A DNA stretch of 64,000 bases, taken from contig NZ_LNRZ01000006.1 of the NCBI RefSeq assembly GCF_001468265.1, positions 264,501 through 328,500 on the forward strand, in the 5' to 3' direction. A program made the position numbers and the translations under genes. Shown in pieces: positions 1 through 8,952 of this stretch. Position 1 is the stretch's first letter, and each line of letters starts with the position of its first letter. The DNA is from Sphingopyxis sp. H050. GTDB taxonomy: Bacteria > Pseudomonadota > Alphaproteobacteria > Sphingomonadales > Sphingomonadaceae. Under the pieces are notes generated by a model, which was not told the origin of the DNA, searched no databases, and saw only the letters and a list, made by a program, of their open reading frames with translations.

Positions 1-575
1 GGACATATTACGAGCCGCTCGAGCGCCATCGGTATCTGAAGGTGGTGCAAAGCTGGGACACGGGCATGACCGCAAGCCCGACGAGCGATCCTTCGGTCTG
101 TACAACTTGGGGGTTCTCGCGCGACACCTACAAATGGCATCTGCTCAACGTCTTTCGCCAGCGCCTCGATTACCCCGACCTCAAGCGCGCGGTCGTCCGA
201 CTTCGAGATCAATACAAAGCGGACGCCGTGCTGATGGAGAAGGCCTGCAGCGGTATATCCTTGTACGACGACCTCAAGACCACGGCCCGGCTGAATCTCA
301 TCATGATCCCGCCGGTCAACGCGAAGGTCGAGCGGTTCAATGGCTGCCTGGGTGAGGTCGAGGCTGGCCATATCCTCCTTCCAGCTGAGGCACCCTGGCT
401 CGACGGCTTTCGGGCGGAGCTCAAGGCGTTCCCTGCCGGGCGCCACGACGACCAGGTCGATAGCTTCAGCCAGTTCGTGAATTATCAGATCACGAAATGG
501 AGGTGGATCCTGACCGAGCGGGGCGATGACAATCGCCCGCTCCGTGTTGTTCGCCGCCGGTCGCGGCCATGGTGA
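1..575 (+). CDS. Phage terminase large subunit, C-terminal part (5' end outside window)
   Basis: The frame is open to the left edge of the window, so the gene is partial; a GTG at 42 is probably internal. The residues visible (YLKVVQSWDTG at the start, then KADAVLMEKACSG, and GRHDDQVDSFSQF near the end) match the RNase-H-fold nuclease domain of the large terminase of tailed phages, which cuts concatemeric DNA during head packaging. The acidic residues of SWDTG and HDDQVDS fit the catalytic metal-binding sites of that family. No portal or capsid gene follows; the next gene is on the other strand and is not phage-like. This looks like the edge of a prophage or a remnant. Confidence 0.85.
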   Translation, partial: TYYEPLERHRYLKVVQSWDTGMTASPTSDPSVCTTWGFSRDTYKWHLLNVFRQRLDYPDLKRAVVRLRDQYKADAVLMEKACSGISLYDDLKTTARLNLIMIPPVNAKVERFNGCLGEVEAGHILLPAEAPWLDGFRAELKAFPAGRHDDQVDSFSQFVNYQITKWRWILTERGDDNRPLRVVRRRSRPW

Positions 576-597
576 TCTGGGCGCCGGCCGGCAGGGC

Positions 598-1218
598 TCA
601 CGCTTTGTCGGTAGGCGCCTTCACGCAAAGCTCCTTCCAGACCTTGTCCATCTCGGACCGCGAGGAGAGATCGGATTCCAGAAAAGCAAGCTCGGTCGGC
701 CCCGCCGCCACGAAGCGCTCGTAACCCGAATAGCCGCCGAAGCTGTTCTTCGCATTGACCTCGCCGCAGGCGACCGCAGTCTTCCCGCCCGAATAGAAAT
801 GCACGTTGCGGAACTCGGCGCTGTCCGGATCCTTGAGCCGTCCCTTGATCGAAATCTGCGACGCCGCGATCCAGGCATTTTGTTTGCCGACGTCGGCGAA
901 GGAACTGATCTCAGTCTCCGCCTTTGGCGGCGGCGAAGAGCTATGCCGGGGCAAGACGTTGCTCAGGATCACGGCGCCGACGAGCATCGCTGCGAACCAG
1001 CCAAGCTCGCGCTTCGTTATCATCGGTCGCGGGCCATCTGGAGCAGATTGAGTTTCCGCCCTGATGGGAAGCTCGAACCGCTTTCCGCAATATTTGCAGA
1101 GGTGGGCTGCCTTCGGAATTGTCTCGCCGCACTGCGGGCAGGATCGTTCGTCGCGCTTCACTGGCGAAGCCCCGCGCGCGCACTTCCTAAAGCCCCCATC
1201 GCAAGTCCTCCATCGCAT
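598..1218 (-). CDS. Zinc-ribbon membrane-anchored hypothetical protein
   Basis: About 206 residues from the ATG at 1218; a longer reading to 1314 exists but the zinc ribbon is near the N-terminus either way. The N-terminal part has paired cysteines (CPQCG and CKYCGKRF) typical of a zinc ribbon. A single hydrophobic segment follows (WFAAMLVGAVILSNVL), then a soluble C-terminal domain with SIKGRLKDPDSAEFRNV, a pattern common in small secreted or envelope proteins of unknown function, and CGEVNAKNSFGGYSGY. The topology suggests a cytoplasmic zinc ribbon and a periplasmic domain. The function is not known. It lies between the terminase fragment and an XRE regulator and could be phage-borne cargo. 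Confidence 0.6.
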   Translation of the reverse strand: MRWRTCDGGFRKCARGASPVKRDERSCPQCGETIPKAAHLCKYCGKRFELPIRAETQSAPDGPRPMITKRELGWFAAMLVGAVILSNVLPRHSSSPPPKAETEISSFADVGKQNAWIAASQISIKGRLKDPDSAEFRNVHFYSGGKTAVACGEVNAKNSFGGYSGYERFVAAGPTELAFLESDLSSRSEMDKVWKELCVKAPTDKA

Positions 1219-1239
1219 GATCTCGGCACGGGATATGTC

Positions 1240-1304
1240 GACGATCAGTGACGGGACTAGTGCTTCGAGGGGCTGCCAAGTCAAGTTCAATGTCACTGAT
1301 CGTC
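1240..1304. promoter_or_regulatory. 13-bp perfect inverted repeat between two divergent genes
   Basis: GACGATCAGTGAC at 1240-1252 is matched by its exact reverse complement GTCACTGATCGTC at 1292-1304, with 39 bp between the arms. The pair sits between the zinc-ribbon gene and the XRE regulator gene. A looser half copy (ATCAGTCAC) follows near 1314. Arms this far apart fit a pair of operator half-sites or a two-site repressor target better than a transcription terminator. The XRE regulator is the obvious candidate ligand; that is inference. Confidence 0.5.
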
Positions 1305-1342
1305 TGTAGATCAATCAGTCACATGGGGCTCTTTACTCACGC

Positions 1343-1546
1343 GTGGATATACGCGTTCGCCTTGGCCGAAATGTGCGCAGCCTGAGAGAAGAGAAGGGCT
1401 GGAGCCAGGAGGACTATGCCGACCGGGCCGACATCCATCGCACCTATGTCAGCGACATTGAACGCGGCCGGCGAAATCCGACGGCGACCGTGATCGAGAA
1501 GCTCGCGAAGCCCTTTGAAATCTCGCCGGGGCGGTTGCTCGACTGA
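1343..1546 (+). CDS. XRE-family helix-turn-helix regulator
   Basis: A 67-residue protein with a GTG start. It is almost entirely one lambda-repressor-like HTH domain: LGRNVRSLREEKGWSQEDYADRA gives helices 1-2, and HRTYVSDIERGRRNPT carries the recognition helix and the conserved ERG turn. Proteins of this size act as DNA-binding repressors of their own promoter in phages, restriction systems and toxin-antitoxin loci. The inverted repeat just upstream is a plausible operator. No partner toxin or methylase is seen next to it. Confidence 0.8.
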   Translation: MDIRVRLGRNVRSLREEKGWSQEDYADRADIHRTYVSDIERGRRNPTATVIEKLAKPFEISPGRLLD

Positions 1547-1686
1547 GCCTAGGCGACGGCGGCGCTCGTTCGCCGGGTGTCTGCATCTGGAGAGAGCATG
1601 ATGTCCGGTGCAACGCCGTCGACGTCGACTAAGTCATCGCAAAATCCGACCCCGAGCTGCATAAGCCTCCCGACAGTTGGCGTAAG

Positions 1687-2298
1687 TCAGCCAAACTTTG
1701 CGATGGTAGCCATGCGCACGAGATCTGAGAGTGTTTTCGCCTGCATCTTCATCATCGCATTCGCGCGGTAAACCTCTACCGTCCGCGCGCTAATCGAAAG
1801 ATCATAGGCAATCGCCTTGTTGGCCTTGCCCGCAACCAGACCGTCGAGTACTTCGCGCTCACGCGCTGAAAGTGATGCGATGCGCGCCTCAATCGCCTGA
1901 CGTTCGGCGCGGGCGTCCGCCGTTCCGGCCTGCGAGGCGAGCGCCTGCCTGATCGCGCCGAGCATCGCTTCGTCGTCGAACGGCTTTTCGATAAAATCCG
2001 CAACGCCGGCTTTTATCGCCTGAATGGCGAGCGGCACATCGGCATGACCGGTGATGACGATGACAGGTACCGATGCGCCGCGCTCGCGCAAGACAGCCAC
2101 CAGCTCCATTCCGTTGGTCCCTGGCATCCGGACGTCGGTTACGACGCAGGCACCATCGACCGGCGGCGCGGCGGCGAGGAAGGCGTCGGCCGAAGCGAAG
2201 CCGCGAACGCGAATTCCAGCGCAATCGAGCAGGAACTCGAGCGAATGGCGCGCGCTGTCATCGTCGTCGATCACATAGACGATTGGATCACTCGCCAT
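1687..2298 (-). CDS. fixJ: Response regulator FixJ
   Basis: The product is a 203-residue receiver plus LuxR-type HTH regulator. The receiver has the acidic pair in YVIDDDDS, the phospho-acceptor Asp in VVTDVRMPG, the switch Thr in VITGHADV and the Lys in IEKPF. The C-terminal HTH is of the FixJ/LuxR type ([15 protein letters not shown], then [25 protein letters not shown]). The ATG at 2298 was chosen because it directly follows the end of the kinase gene, overlapping it by 11 bp; the upstream in-frame extension is antisense to kinase coding sequence. Phosphorylated FixJ normally activates fixK/fnr-type regulators and microaerobic genes. Confidence 0.9.
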   Translation of the reverse strand: MASDPIVYVIDDDDSARHSLEFLLDCAGIRVRGFASADAFLAAAPPVDGACVVTDVRMPGTNGMELVAVLRERGASVPVIVITGHADVPLAIQAIKAGVADFIEKPFDDEAMLGAIRQALASQAGTADARAERQAIEARIASLSAREREVLDGLVAGKANKAIAYDLSISARTVEVYRANAMMKMQAKTLSDLVRMATIAKFG

Positions 2299-3853
2299 CC
2301 TGTAATTCCTCCTCGCCAACCAGCGGTACCGTGAAAACGAACCGAGCGCCGCCGCCCTCCGCCCTTTCGACCCAAATCTTGCCGCCATGAGCCTCGACGA
2401 TCGTCCGCGAGATCGACAGGCCGACGCCCATACCCGTCTGCTTCGACGTAATGAAGGGCTGGAACAGCTGCGCGGCAATTTCCGCGACTATTCCGGGGCC
2501 ATTGTCGGTGACGGATACCCGCGCCATGTCGCCATCTCGATCGATCGCGATCGCCAATATCTTCGGGACAGAGATCGCGTCGGCGAACGCATCGACAGCG
2601 TTCCGCACGAGGTTCAGGACAACTTGCTGGATCTGCACCTTGTCGACGAGTACCCGGTCGATGCCGGGATCAAATACGAACCGCACGCGTATATCATGCT
2701 CGCGCGCGCCGATAAGGGCGAGCGCACTGGCTTCTTCCACTAGCTTGGGAAGATTCTCGATCGAGCGGTCCGTCTCGCCGCGCGCGACAAAATCCCGGAG
2801 CCGACGGATGATGTCGCCTGCCCGAAGCGCCTCGGCCGCGGCCCGCTCGACCGCTTCAGCGAGTTTATCGTGCGGCACCTCGTCGCGCGCGAGGAGCATG
2901 CGGCTACCCTTCAGATAATTCGCGATTGCGGACAATGGCTGGTTGATCTCGTGCGCGAGCGCCGAGGCCATCTCGCCGAGGCTGGTGAGCCGGGACACAT
3001 GAACCAGCTCGTTCTGCAGTTCTTGGAGGCGCGTCTCGGCCTGCTGGCGCTCGGTGAGGTCGCGGATAAACCCGGTGAAGAAGCGCTGGCCGCCAGCCCG
3101 CATCTCGCCGACCGCGAGCTCGATCGGGAAGGTCGAGCCGTCGCGCCGTTCACCGACGACAATCCGACCCGTCCCGATGATCCTTTTCTCCCCCGTTTGA
3201 TAATATCGCCCCAGATAATCGTCATGCGCGGCGCGATAGGGCTCAGGCATTAGAATCCGGACATTGCGCCCCAAGGCCTCTTCCGCAGACCAGCCGAACA
3301 TGCTTTCAGCTGCCGGGCTAAAGTCCTGGATCGTGCCACTCTCATCGATCACGACCATTGCGTCGGGCACGGTTTCGAGGATCGAGCGGAGATGCGCCTC
3401 GCGCCCGGCGAGAATTGCGGCGCCTTCTTCGGTCTGGACACGGGCATGCTGGAACCATTCGCCGCCAAGCGAGATGGCGAGCGAAATCAGAAGGAAGGAA
3501 GCGGCGGCGATCACACTTCCGCTTTCGACAGGGCCCGTGCGGCTGTCGCACCAAAGACCTGCGCCTGCGCCTGCGATCGCCGCCAGCGTGCCTGCGCGCA
3601 GACCCGAAAGCGCACCCGCGATGACGACGCCGGGTACGAAGAAGATGAAGGTCGCACGCCGGCCGAGTTCATCGGCAAAGATGAGCCGCACTGCCATGCC
3701 TGCCAAGACAGCTAGAAGCGCAATGCCGAAGGCGCCGGACACCGGCAACCTCGGCAGGAAGCGGCTGTTCAGTCCGATGCGCCGCGCCTCCGGTGAATCC
3801 CCTAGGGGAGTTTCGGTAGGGACATCATCCAAATTTCCGCGCTCCGACGACAA
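2288..3853 (-). CDS. fixL: Oxygen-sensing histidine kinase FixL (haem PAS)
   Basis: The TTG at 3853 is preferred because GGAGGAG lies six bases upstream; a GTG at 3922 would overlap the divergent oxidase gene and lacks such a site. The roughly 520-residue protein has an N-terminal membrane region (three to four hydrophobic segments), a PAS domain, and a HisKA/HATPase core. The PAS contains [15 protein letters not shown] and [11 protein letters not shown], matching the haem-proximal His (about residue 210) and the regulatory Arg of rhizobial FixL. The autophosphorylated His is in [10 protein letters not shown] (about residue 300), and NAVDA and [11 protein letters not shown] form the ATP site. 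It should bind oxygen at the haem and phosphorylate FixJ when oxygen is low. Confidence 0.9.
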   Translation of the reverse strand: MSSERGNLDDVPTETPLGDSPEARRIGLNSRFLPRLPVSGAFGIALLAVLAGMAVRLIFADELGRRATFIFFVPGVVIAGALSGLRAGTLAAIAGAGAGLWCDSRTGPVESGSVIAAASFLLISLAISLGGEWFQHARVQTEEGAAILAGREAHLRSILETVPDAMVVIDESGTIQDFSPAAESMFGWSAEEALGRNVRILMPEPYRAAHDDYLGRYYQTGEKRIIGTGRIVVGERRDGSTFPIELAVGEMRAGGQRFFTGFIRDLTERQQAETRLQELQNELVHVSRLTSLGEMASALAHEINQPLSAIANYLKGSRMLLARDEVPHDKLAEAVERAAAEALRAGDIIRRLRDFVARGETDRSIENLPKLVEEASALALIGAREHDIRVRFVFDPGIDRVLVDKVQIQQVVLNLVRNAVDAFADAISVPKILAIAIDRDGDMARVSVTDNGPGIVAEIAAQLFQPFITSKQTGMGVGLSISRTIVEAHGGKIWVERAEGGGARFVFTVPLVGEEELQDGE

Positions 3854-3912
3854 GCCTATCTCCTCCGCATCGACGGCAAGCCCCAACCCGCCGCCCGAAC
3901 GGAGATGTTCCC

Positions 3913-4602
3913 ATGACTGCACCTTTCATCGATCTCAGCGTCCATCACAACCCCAAGGGCGTGTCGGATCGCATCGCTTTCGGCTTCACCAAGGCTCTGC
4001 GCTGGTGCGCCGACACTTTCTTCGCCGAACGTTACGGCCACCGCGCCGTGGTCCTCGAGACGGTCGCCGCGGTCCCCGGCATGGTCGGCGCGACGATCAA
4101 CCATCTCGCCTGCCTTCGCCGCATGTGCGACGACAAAGGCTGGATAAAAACGCTCATGGACGAGGCCGAGAATGAGCGCATGCACCTCATGACGTTCATC
4201 GAGATCTCCAAGCCGACGCTCTTCGAACGTGCGGTAATCATCGGCGTGCAGTGGATCTTCTACATCTGCTTCTTCGCGCTCTACCTGATCAGCTCCAAGA
4301 CCGCGCACCGCGTTGTCGGCTACTTCGAGGAAGAGGCGGTGATCAGTTACACGCACTATCTCGCCGAGATCGACGAAGGCCGCAGCGTCAACGTACCTGC
4401 GCCGAAGATTGCAAAGGATTATTGGGGCCTGCCTGCTGATGCGACGCTCCGCGACGTCGTATTGGTCGTCCGCGCCGACGAGGCCCATCACCGCGACGTC
4501 AATCACGGCTTCGCCAATGAGCTCGCCGGCTTGCCAGTGGGCCCGGTCGCCGAATGCCCGCCGCATGTGACGCTCGAACCGAACTGGAAGCAGGCGGCTT
4601 GA
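3913..4602 (+). CDS. aox: Alternative oxidase (ubiquinol oxidase, di-iron)
   Basis: A 229-residue monotopic membrane protein. All di-iron ligands are visible: Glu49 in VLETVA, Glu88 and His91 in ENERMH, Glu139 in YFEEEAV, and Glu190 with His193 in DEAHH. The hydrophobic stretch near residues 108-126 anchors it in the inner membrane. The enzyme transfers electrons from ubiquinol to oxygen without pumping protons and is insensitive to cyanide and NO. It is divergent from fixL with 59 bp between the two starts. The ORF is followed 24 bp later by the receiver-like gene and then by globins, which suggests a low-oxygen or nitrosative-stress role. Confidence 0.95.
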   Translation: MTAPFIDLSVHHNPKGVSDRIAFGFTKALRWCADTFFAERYGHRAVVLETVAAVPGMVGATINHLACLRRMCDDKGWIKTLMDEAENERMHLMTFIEISKPTLFERAVIIGVQWIFYICFFALYLISSKTAHRVVGYFEEEAVISYTHYLAEIDEGRSVNVPAPKIAKDYWGLPADATLRDVVLVVRADEAHHRDVNHGFANELAGLPVGPVAECPPHVTLEPNWKQAA

Positions 4603-4626
4603 GGGTGGGACAAGAGGAGAAAGGGC

Positions 4627-4971
4627 ATGGATCAGACGATCGGGCTCCGTGTAAGCGATCCCGCCCTTCTCTCCTCGCTTCGCTTCGCCCTTGCGCTCGA
4701 TGGATTTGTGATTTGTGAGGACAGCGAAGCTGACACAAAGGCAGGATGCCTCGTCGTCGATCAAGACTATCGGGACGGCGGCATCGCCTGGCTTGCCGAG
4801 GCGAGAGCATCCGGCCTTTCCGTTCCGGCCCTTCTTCTTGTGACGAACCCCGATCGCAGAACCCGCGCGGCAGGCACGGCGATAGCCGCCCGTCTCGTCG
4901 ACAAACCACTTCAGGGCGACGAACTGGCAGAAGCCCTGACCAGCATCCTGACCCATCGACCTGCCGCCTGA
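4627..4971 (+). CDS. Degenerate receiver-domain protein
   Basis: A 114-residue protein with the outline of a CheY-like receiver. The strand-3 region LVVDQDYRDG could supply the phospho-acceptor Asp, and LVDKPLQGDELAEAL has the conserved Lys-Pro of strand 5. The acidic pair expected at strand 1 is absent (IGLRVSDPALL), so phosphorylation is doubtful. It has no output domain. An AGGAGAAAG ribosome site precedes it. Its place directly after the alternative oxidase and before the globin genes suggests a signalling partner of the adjacent FixLJ pair, but that is inference. Confidence 0.6.
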   Translation: MDQTIGLRVSDPALLSSLRFALALDGFVICEDSEADTKAGCLVVDQDYRDGGIAWLAEARASGLSVPALLLVTNPDRRTRAAGTAIAARLVDKPLQGDELAEALTSILTHRPAA

Positions 4972-5007
4972 AGCGCAAAACCCGTCACATTAGAAAAGGA
5001 AAGTTGC

Positions 5008-5457
5008 ATGCGAACCGCGTCTCCAGAAGCCATGATGATCGTCAAATCGACAGCGCCAGCCCTCGAAAGGCATGGCATCGCGATCACGACCGCCATGTAT
5101 GCTCGGCTGTTCCAGAATCCTGACATCGAAACGATGTTCGATCACGCTGCCCAAAGCAGTGGCGAGCAGCCCCGGCGGCTCGCAGGCGCGATCCTCGCTT
5201 ATGCCCGCAACATCGACAAGCTAGCCAATCTCGGACCGGCGGTTGGCCGAATGGTCGCGCGGCATGTCGAGACAGGCGTCAAACCCGAGCATTATCCTTA
5301 TGTCGCTGAAGCGCTGCTGCCGGCGATCCGCGACGCCCTCGGCGCCGACGTAGCGACTGACGAGGTTCTAGCCGCGTGGGGCGACGCCTATTGGATGCTC
5401 GCCGACATACTCATTGCCGCTGAAGCGCAGGCCTATAACGATGCTGATGCCGCCTGA
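5008..5457 (+). CDS. Single-domain bacterial haemoglobin
   Basis: A 149-residue globin of the flavohaemoglobin/Vitreoscilla type without reductase domain. Tyr31 in AMYARLFQNPD is the distal B10 residue. His86 in VARHVETGVKPEHYPYV aligns with the proximal F8 His, followed by the conserved KPExY of the family. Such globins bind oxygen and NO and protect terminal oxidases. It is in the oxidase gene cluster and its end overlaps the region of the next globin gene, so the two are probably co-transcribed. Confidence 0.9.
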   Translation: MRTASPEAMMIVKSTAPALERHGIAITTAMYARLFQNPDIETMFDHAAQSSGEQPRRLAGAILAYARNIDKLANLGPAVGRMVARHVETGVKPEHYPYVAEALLPAIRDALGADVATDEVLAAWGDAYWMLADILIAAEAQAYNDADAA

Positions 5458-5467
5458 GGACGGCTCT

Positions 5468-5854
5468 GTGACGAAACCGCAACTTCTAGAGCAGGATATC
5501 GACCACCTTATCCCTGAATTTTACCGGCGGGTTCGCGCCGACAACATTCTTGGCCCTATATTCGAGGGCGCGATCAGCGACTGGGCCGAGCACCTCGAAA
5601 AGCTGCAGGCCTTCTGGTCTTCGGTCATGCTCACGAGCGGTCGCTACAAAGGACAGCCAATGGCCGCGCATTTACGCCACATCGTTCACATGACGCCGGA
5701 GAATTTTGGGCGCTGGCTCAGCATCTGGCGGAGCACGACAGCTGAACTCCTCAACGCGGAAAATGCTTGTGCCATGCAAGCCAAGGCCGATCGAATTGCT
5801 GAAAGCCTCCAACTCGGGGCGCAGTTTCATCTGGAACGATCGGAGAAATCATGA
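5468..5854 (+). CDS. Group III truncated haemoglobin
   Basis: The GTG at 5468 is chosen because GAGGA lies at 5456-5460 with good spacing; in-frame ATGs at 5441 and 5447 lack such a site. This gives 128 residues, the usual trHb length. LIPEFYRRVRADNILGPIF is the helix A/B region, GQPMAAHL contains the likely proximal His, and ENFGRWLSIW is the conserved helix-G motif of group III. The family binds oxygen and reacts with NO. Two different globins next to an NO-insensitive oxidase suggest a joint NO or low-oxygen response. Confidence 0.85.
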   Translation: MTKPQLLEQDIDHLIPEFYRRVRADNILGPIFEGAISDWAEHLEKLQAFWSSVMLTSGRYKGQPMAAHLRHIVHMTPENFGRWLSIWRSTTAELLNAENACAMQAKADRIAESLQLGAQFHLERSEKS

Positions 5855-6147
5855 CCATCGCGATCCCGGAAAGCCTTCAGTCCTATAGACGAACGGGATC
5901 CTTTACCGAGAGCACGATACCTGCCGCGCTGCTATCAGATCATTCGACCAAAAAAGGCGTATGGGGCCTGATCGACGTCGCAGAGGGCAGTATTCGCTAC
6001 GTTGTCACCGATACCCGCCGCAAGCCCTATGAGAAGATAATTACACAAGGTGGGGAGCCAGGCGTAGTCGAACCCACTATTCTTCATCGTGTCGAGCCTA
6101 TTGGCCCCGTGTGCTTCCATGTCGAGTTTCTGCGCGCGTCTTACTGA
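5851..6147 (+). CDS. DUF1971 (TehB-like cupin) small protein
   Basis: A 98-residue protein starting in an ATGA overlap with the globin gene, which implies translational coupling. The sequence (ESLQSYRRTGSFTEST, TKKGVWGLIDVAEGSIRY, ILHRVEPIGPVCFHVEF) fits the DUF1971 family, a small beta-barrel related to the tellurite-resistance TehB N-terminus. Members often sit beside haemoglobin, NO-detoxification or Fnr-controlled genes, but the biochemical role is unknown. It closes the aox-globin operon. Confidence 0.75.
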   Translation: MTIAIPESLQSYRRTGSFTESTIPAALLSDHSTKKGVWGLIDVAEGSIRYVVTDTRRKPYEKIITQGGEPGVVEPTILHRVEPIGPVCFHVEFLRASY

Positions 6148-6203
6148 AGGCGAATGACGGGCTAGCTGTGCAAAGAGGCGCGAGCGTCGGTCGGCCGAAA
6201 AAT

Positions 6204-7391
6204 CTACCGGCGCAGCGGAACGATCTTTTGACTATTCGAATGCGCGGAGGCCGGCTGCTCGATTTCAATTCGATCTCTTCCACCTGTCTTCGCATCATAG
6301 CTTGCGCGATCAGCGCGCCGCTTCAGGTCGGCAAGCGTCTCGCCCGGTCTGAGCTGAGCGACGCCGCCGCTAAAGGTAAACCGCGGAACTTCTTCGAAGC
6401 CATGGTCTGATACCTGCTCCCTTATGGTTTCCGCTATGAGGACGGCGGCTGGAAGCGTCGCATGGTTGAGGAGTATGACAAATTCCTCTCCGCCGGTTCG
6501 GGCGACCAGTGCTGATTTGGGAATGGAATGCTGCAGAAGCTCAGCAAAATGCTGAATGACCCGATCGCCCACATCATGGCCGTAATAGTCATTGATCGCT
6601 TTGAAGTTGTCGAGGTCGATCATAATGAGACAAACATCGTGGCTCTCGTTGGCACTGTGCGATAGCAACATTTGGGCTTGGCGATCAAAACCGCGCCGAT
6701 TGAGGAGCTGCGACAGTGGGTCCGTCTCGGATATGTGGGTAAATTCCACAATCGTCGTCTGAATCACGATCAACAGGACGACCAGACCACCAGCGATCAA
6801 CAAGATGCCCGTGCTCCCCTGAGAATATAAGGCGTATGCGCTGTTGGCGTAATCCGCGGCGGTCGCGCCCGACCCCACCGCGACGGCGACGAATGGTTTG
6901 ACGAGGAAATTAATCGAGGTGACGCCAAACAGGCTGCCTAAGAGAAAATAGAGTGATCGCCCGTTAGCATGTCTAAAGGCAGTGTAGGCGCAAAGGCCCA
7001 AAGCGACCGCAAATGGGGACTGATAGGCGATTTCGTAAGCGAGATTATCTCGCGGACCTCCCCAGATCGTAAGGCGGATCAATACGCCAAAGGACGCAGC
7101 AAGCAGAATGGCCCGCCACAAGGGTCTTTGCCGTTCGAACCGCGAAAGACCATAGGAAGTCAAGAGAAAGGCGGCGAGCAATCCTCCATAGCTCGGCACC
7201 TGAAAAGCCCCGTCACCAGTAATACTTAGCGCAATCTCGCTGATCGGAGTCAACATGCCAACCAGATAGCTTATTCCAAACGCGAGGACCGGCCGCTGTC
7301 CGCGACTGATGGCGGCTATTAGAAAATAGCTCAATGCAAACATGCCGGCTACCGCCGCGTTCACAACCAGGAGGACAATTGCGCCGTTCAT
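6204..7391 (-). CDS. Membrane-bound diguanylate cyclase (GGDEF)
   Basis: Start taken at the ATG at 7391 (MNGAIVLLVV), giving 395 residues; the upstream in-frame extension has no membrane-protein character. The N-terminal half has six or so hydrophobic segments and the C-terminal half is a GGDEF domain with DLDNFKAINDYYGHDVGD and the active loop RTGGEEF. It should make cyclic-di-GMP from two GTP. An RxxD inhibitory site is not obvious. It is convergent with the globin operon, and no link to hemN is visible beyond proximity. Confidence 0.88.
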   Translation of the reverse strand: MNGAIVLLVVNAAVAGMFALSYFLIAAISRGQRPVLAFGISYLVGMLTPISEIALSITGDGAFQVPSYGGLLAAFLLTSYGLSRFERQRPLWRAILLAASFGVLIRLTIWGGPRDNLAYEIAYQSPFAVALGLCAYTAFRHANGRSLYFLLGSLFGVTSINFLVKPFVAVAVGSGATAADYANSAYALYSQGSTGILLIAGGLVVLLIVIQTTIVEFTHISETDPLSQLLNRRGFDRQAQMLLSHSANESHDVCLIMIDLDNFKAINDYYGHDVGDRVIQHFAELLQHSIPKSALVARTGGEEFVILLNHATLPAAVLIAETIREQVSDHGFEEVPRFTFSGGVAQLRPGETLADLKRRADRASYDAKTGGRDRIEIEQPASAHSNSQKIVPLRR

Positions 7392-7612
7392 CAGCCTCGC
7401 CTTCGATGAGCGCCTGCAAACCGTGCAAAGACCTGGTTGGGTAACCTCAGCCCACCAGTAAAGAGACTCGCAACGCGAGGCGACCGTCGATGCCTCTACA
7501 TGGCGAAATCTTGTCGATCCAGCACGTCCGGCGTTCAAATTATTCTCATTTTGGCTCCATCGGAACGGGAAAGCGGCAGGTGTTTGCTGCGTGCCTTCGT
7601 CCAGAGGCAAGC
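7392..7612. other. Intergenic stretch with no recognised gene
   Basis: About 220 bp separate the cyclase start from the end of hemN, both on the minus strand. No convincing coding sequence, intrinsic terminator or FNR box was seen. Confidence 0.4.
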
Positions 7613-8917
7613 CTATGCAAGCATCAGATCTGATCTCGCTGCATCGAGACGCGACGCGACATGTCTCGCGTAGGGCAACCCATCGTCTTGCAAAACGATC
7701 TTGCCAGCGTCCCATGATATGATGCCGCGTTGCTCAAAGTCCGACATCGCGCGTCTCGTCTCGCTTAAATCTAAGGCACCAATCTCCGCGCGTCCCGCGC
7801 AGAGTATGTCGCGGATAATCCGCGCGCGAACCCGCTCCTGCGCGTCGAGGCTGACTCCTCGCACAGCAGCGAGCAGACCCCGCTGCACCATGTCGCGGTA
7901 ATGTCCCGCTCGCTTTTCATTCTGCACGATCAGGTCGGGAAACTTGCTTATCGCGCTTGCCCCGAATCCGAGCACGACGGGCGCGCTGTCCTCGGTAAAG
8001 CCTTGGAAATTGCGGTTGACCCGCCCTTCCAGCGCGGCCAGCGCGAGACTGTCGTCGTGCTTCGCGAAATGATCGAAGCCGACCGGAATATAGCCAGCCT
8101 GAGTCAATCGCATGAAGCCTAGCTCGGCCTGCTCGAACCTAAGACGGGCGTTGGGCAAGTTGCTCGCGTCGATCCGCCGCTGCCGCGGTATCATGTCGGG
8201 AAGATGCGCATAGCCAAACAAAGCAATGCGACTTGGCGCGAGACGGATCGTGTCGGCGAGCGTGGCGTCAAGATCGTCCATGGTCTGCCCCGGCAAGCCG
8301 TACATCAGGTCAAAGTTGATCGCGCCAATATCGCGCAGCCGGAGTGCAGCGACCACACGTTCGATGTGCGAGAGGGGTTGCACGCGCCCTATCGCCTGTT
8401 GAACGTGGGGCGCGAACGTCTGGACGCCAAGACTGACACGCGTGACATTTGCAGCCGCGAGCACAAGGGCCCACTCAGCGGTGAATCCGCGGGGATCAAG
8501 TTCGACCGAAACCTCGGGGCGATGCGCATCGAAGACGGTCAGGATACGGTCGAGCAGGCGGACAAGTTCGATGGGAGCGATCGCGTTGGGGCTTCCGCCA
8601 CCAAACGCGATGTGCTGGACCCGCCCGCGCCCGCCAAGCAGCTTCGCGACGAACGCGATTTCCGACTGCAAGGCGATCAAATAGTCAGCCAGTCGCTGCT
8701 TGCGACTTGTCGCCCCGGTATTGCAACCGCAATACCAGCATATCTGCTCGCAAAACGGTATATGGACATAGACTGAGATCGGTGTGGCCGACTCCACACC
8801 ATCGAGCGCGTGCGCATAGTCATCAGCGCCGATGGCGTCGGTAAACTCCATGGCGGTGGGATAGCTGGTGTAGCGAGGCACCGGTTTGGCGAGGAGATCG
8901 GGATGATAGGACCACAT
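7613..8917 (-). CDS. hemN: Oxygen-independent coproporphyrinogen III oxidase (dehydrogenase)
   Basis: A 434-residue radical-SAM enzyme. Cys56, Cys60 and Cys63 in PFCEQICWYCGC bind the 4Fe-4S cluster that cleaves S-adenosylmethionine, and FGGGSPNA is the glycine-rich SAM motif. It converts coproporphyrinogen III to protoporphyrinogen IX without oxygen, supplying haem when oxygen is scarce. An FNR/FixK box lies 36 bp upstream of the ATG. The cbb3 oxidase genes lie just beyond. The start MWSYHPDLLAKPVPRYTSYP is the standard HemN N-terminus. Confidence 0.95.
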   Translation of the reverse strand: MWSYHPDLLAKPVPRYTSYPTAMEFTDAIGADDYAHALDGVESATPISVYVHIPFCEQICWYCGCNTGATSRKQRLADYLIALQSEIAFVAKLLGGRGRVQHIAFGGGSPNAIAPIELVRLLDRILTVFDAHRPEVSVELDPRGFTAEWALVLAAANVTRVSLGVQTFAPHVQQAIGRVQPLSHIERVVAALRLRDIGAINFDLMYGLPGQTMDDLDATLADTIRLAPSRIALFGYAHLPDMIPRQRRIDASNLPNARLRFEQAELGFMRLTQAGYIPVGFDHFAKHDDSLALAALEGRVNRNFQGFTEDSAPVVLGFGASAISKFPDLIVQNEKRAGHYRDMVQRGLLAAVRGVSLDAQERVRARIIRDILCAGRAEIGALDLSETRRAMSDFEQRGIISWDAGKIVLQDDGLPYARHVASRLDAARSDLMLA

Positions 8918-8952
8918 GACACTCTCCTACGCCCTCACCTCGGCGGCTATCA

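Noticed and set aside
3798..3809. Palindrome TCCCCTAGGGGA as a possible FixJ site for aox.
   Set aside because: It lies inside the fixL coding region, over 100 bp from the aox start, and does not resemble a known FixJ box well enough.
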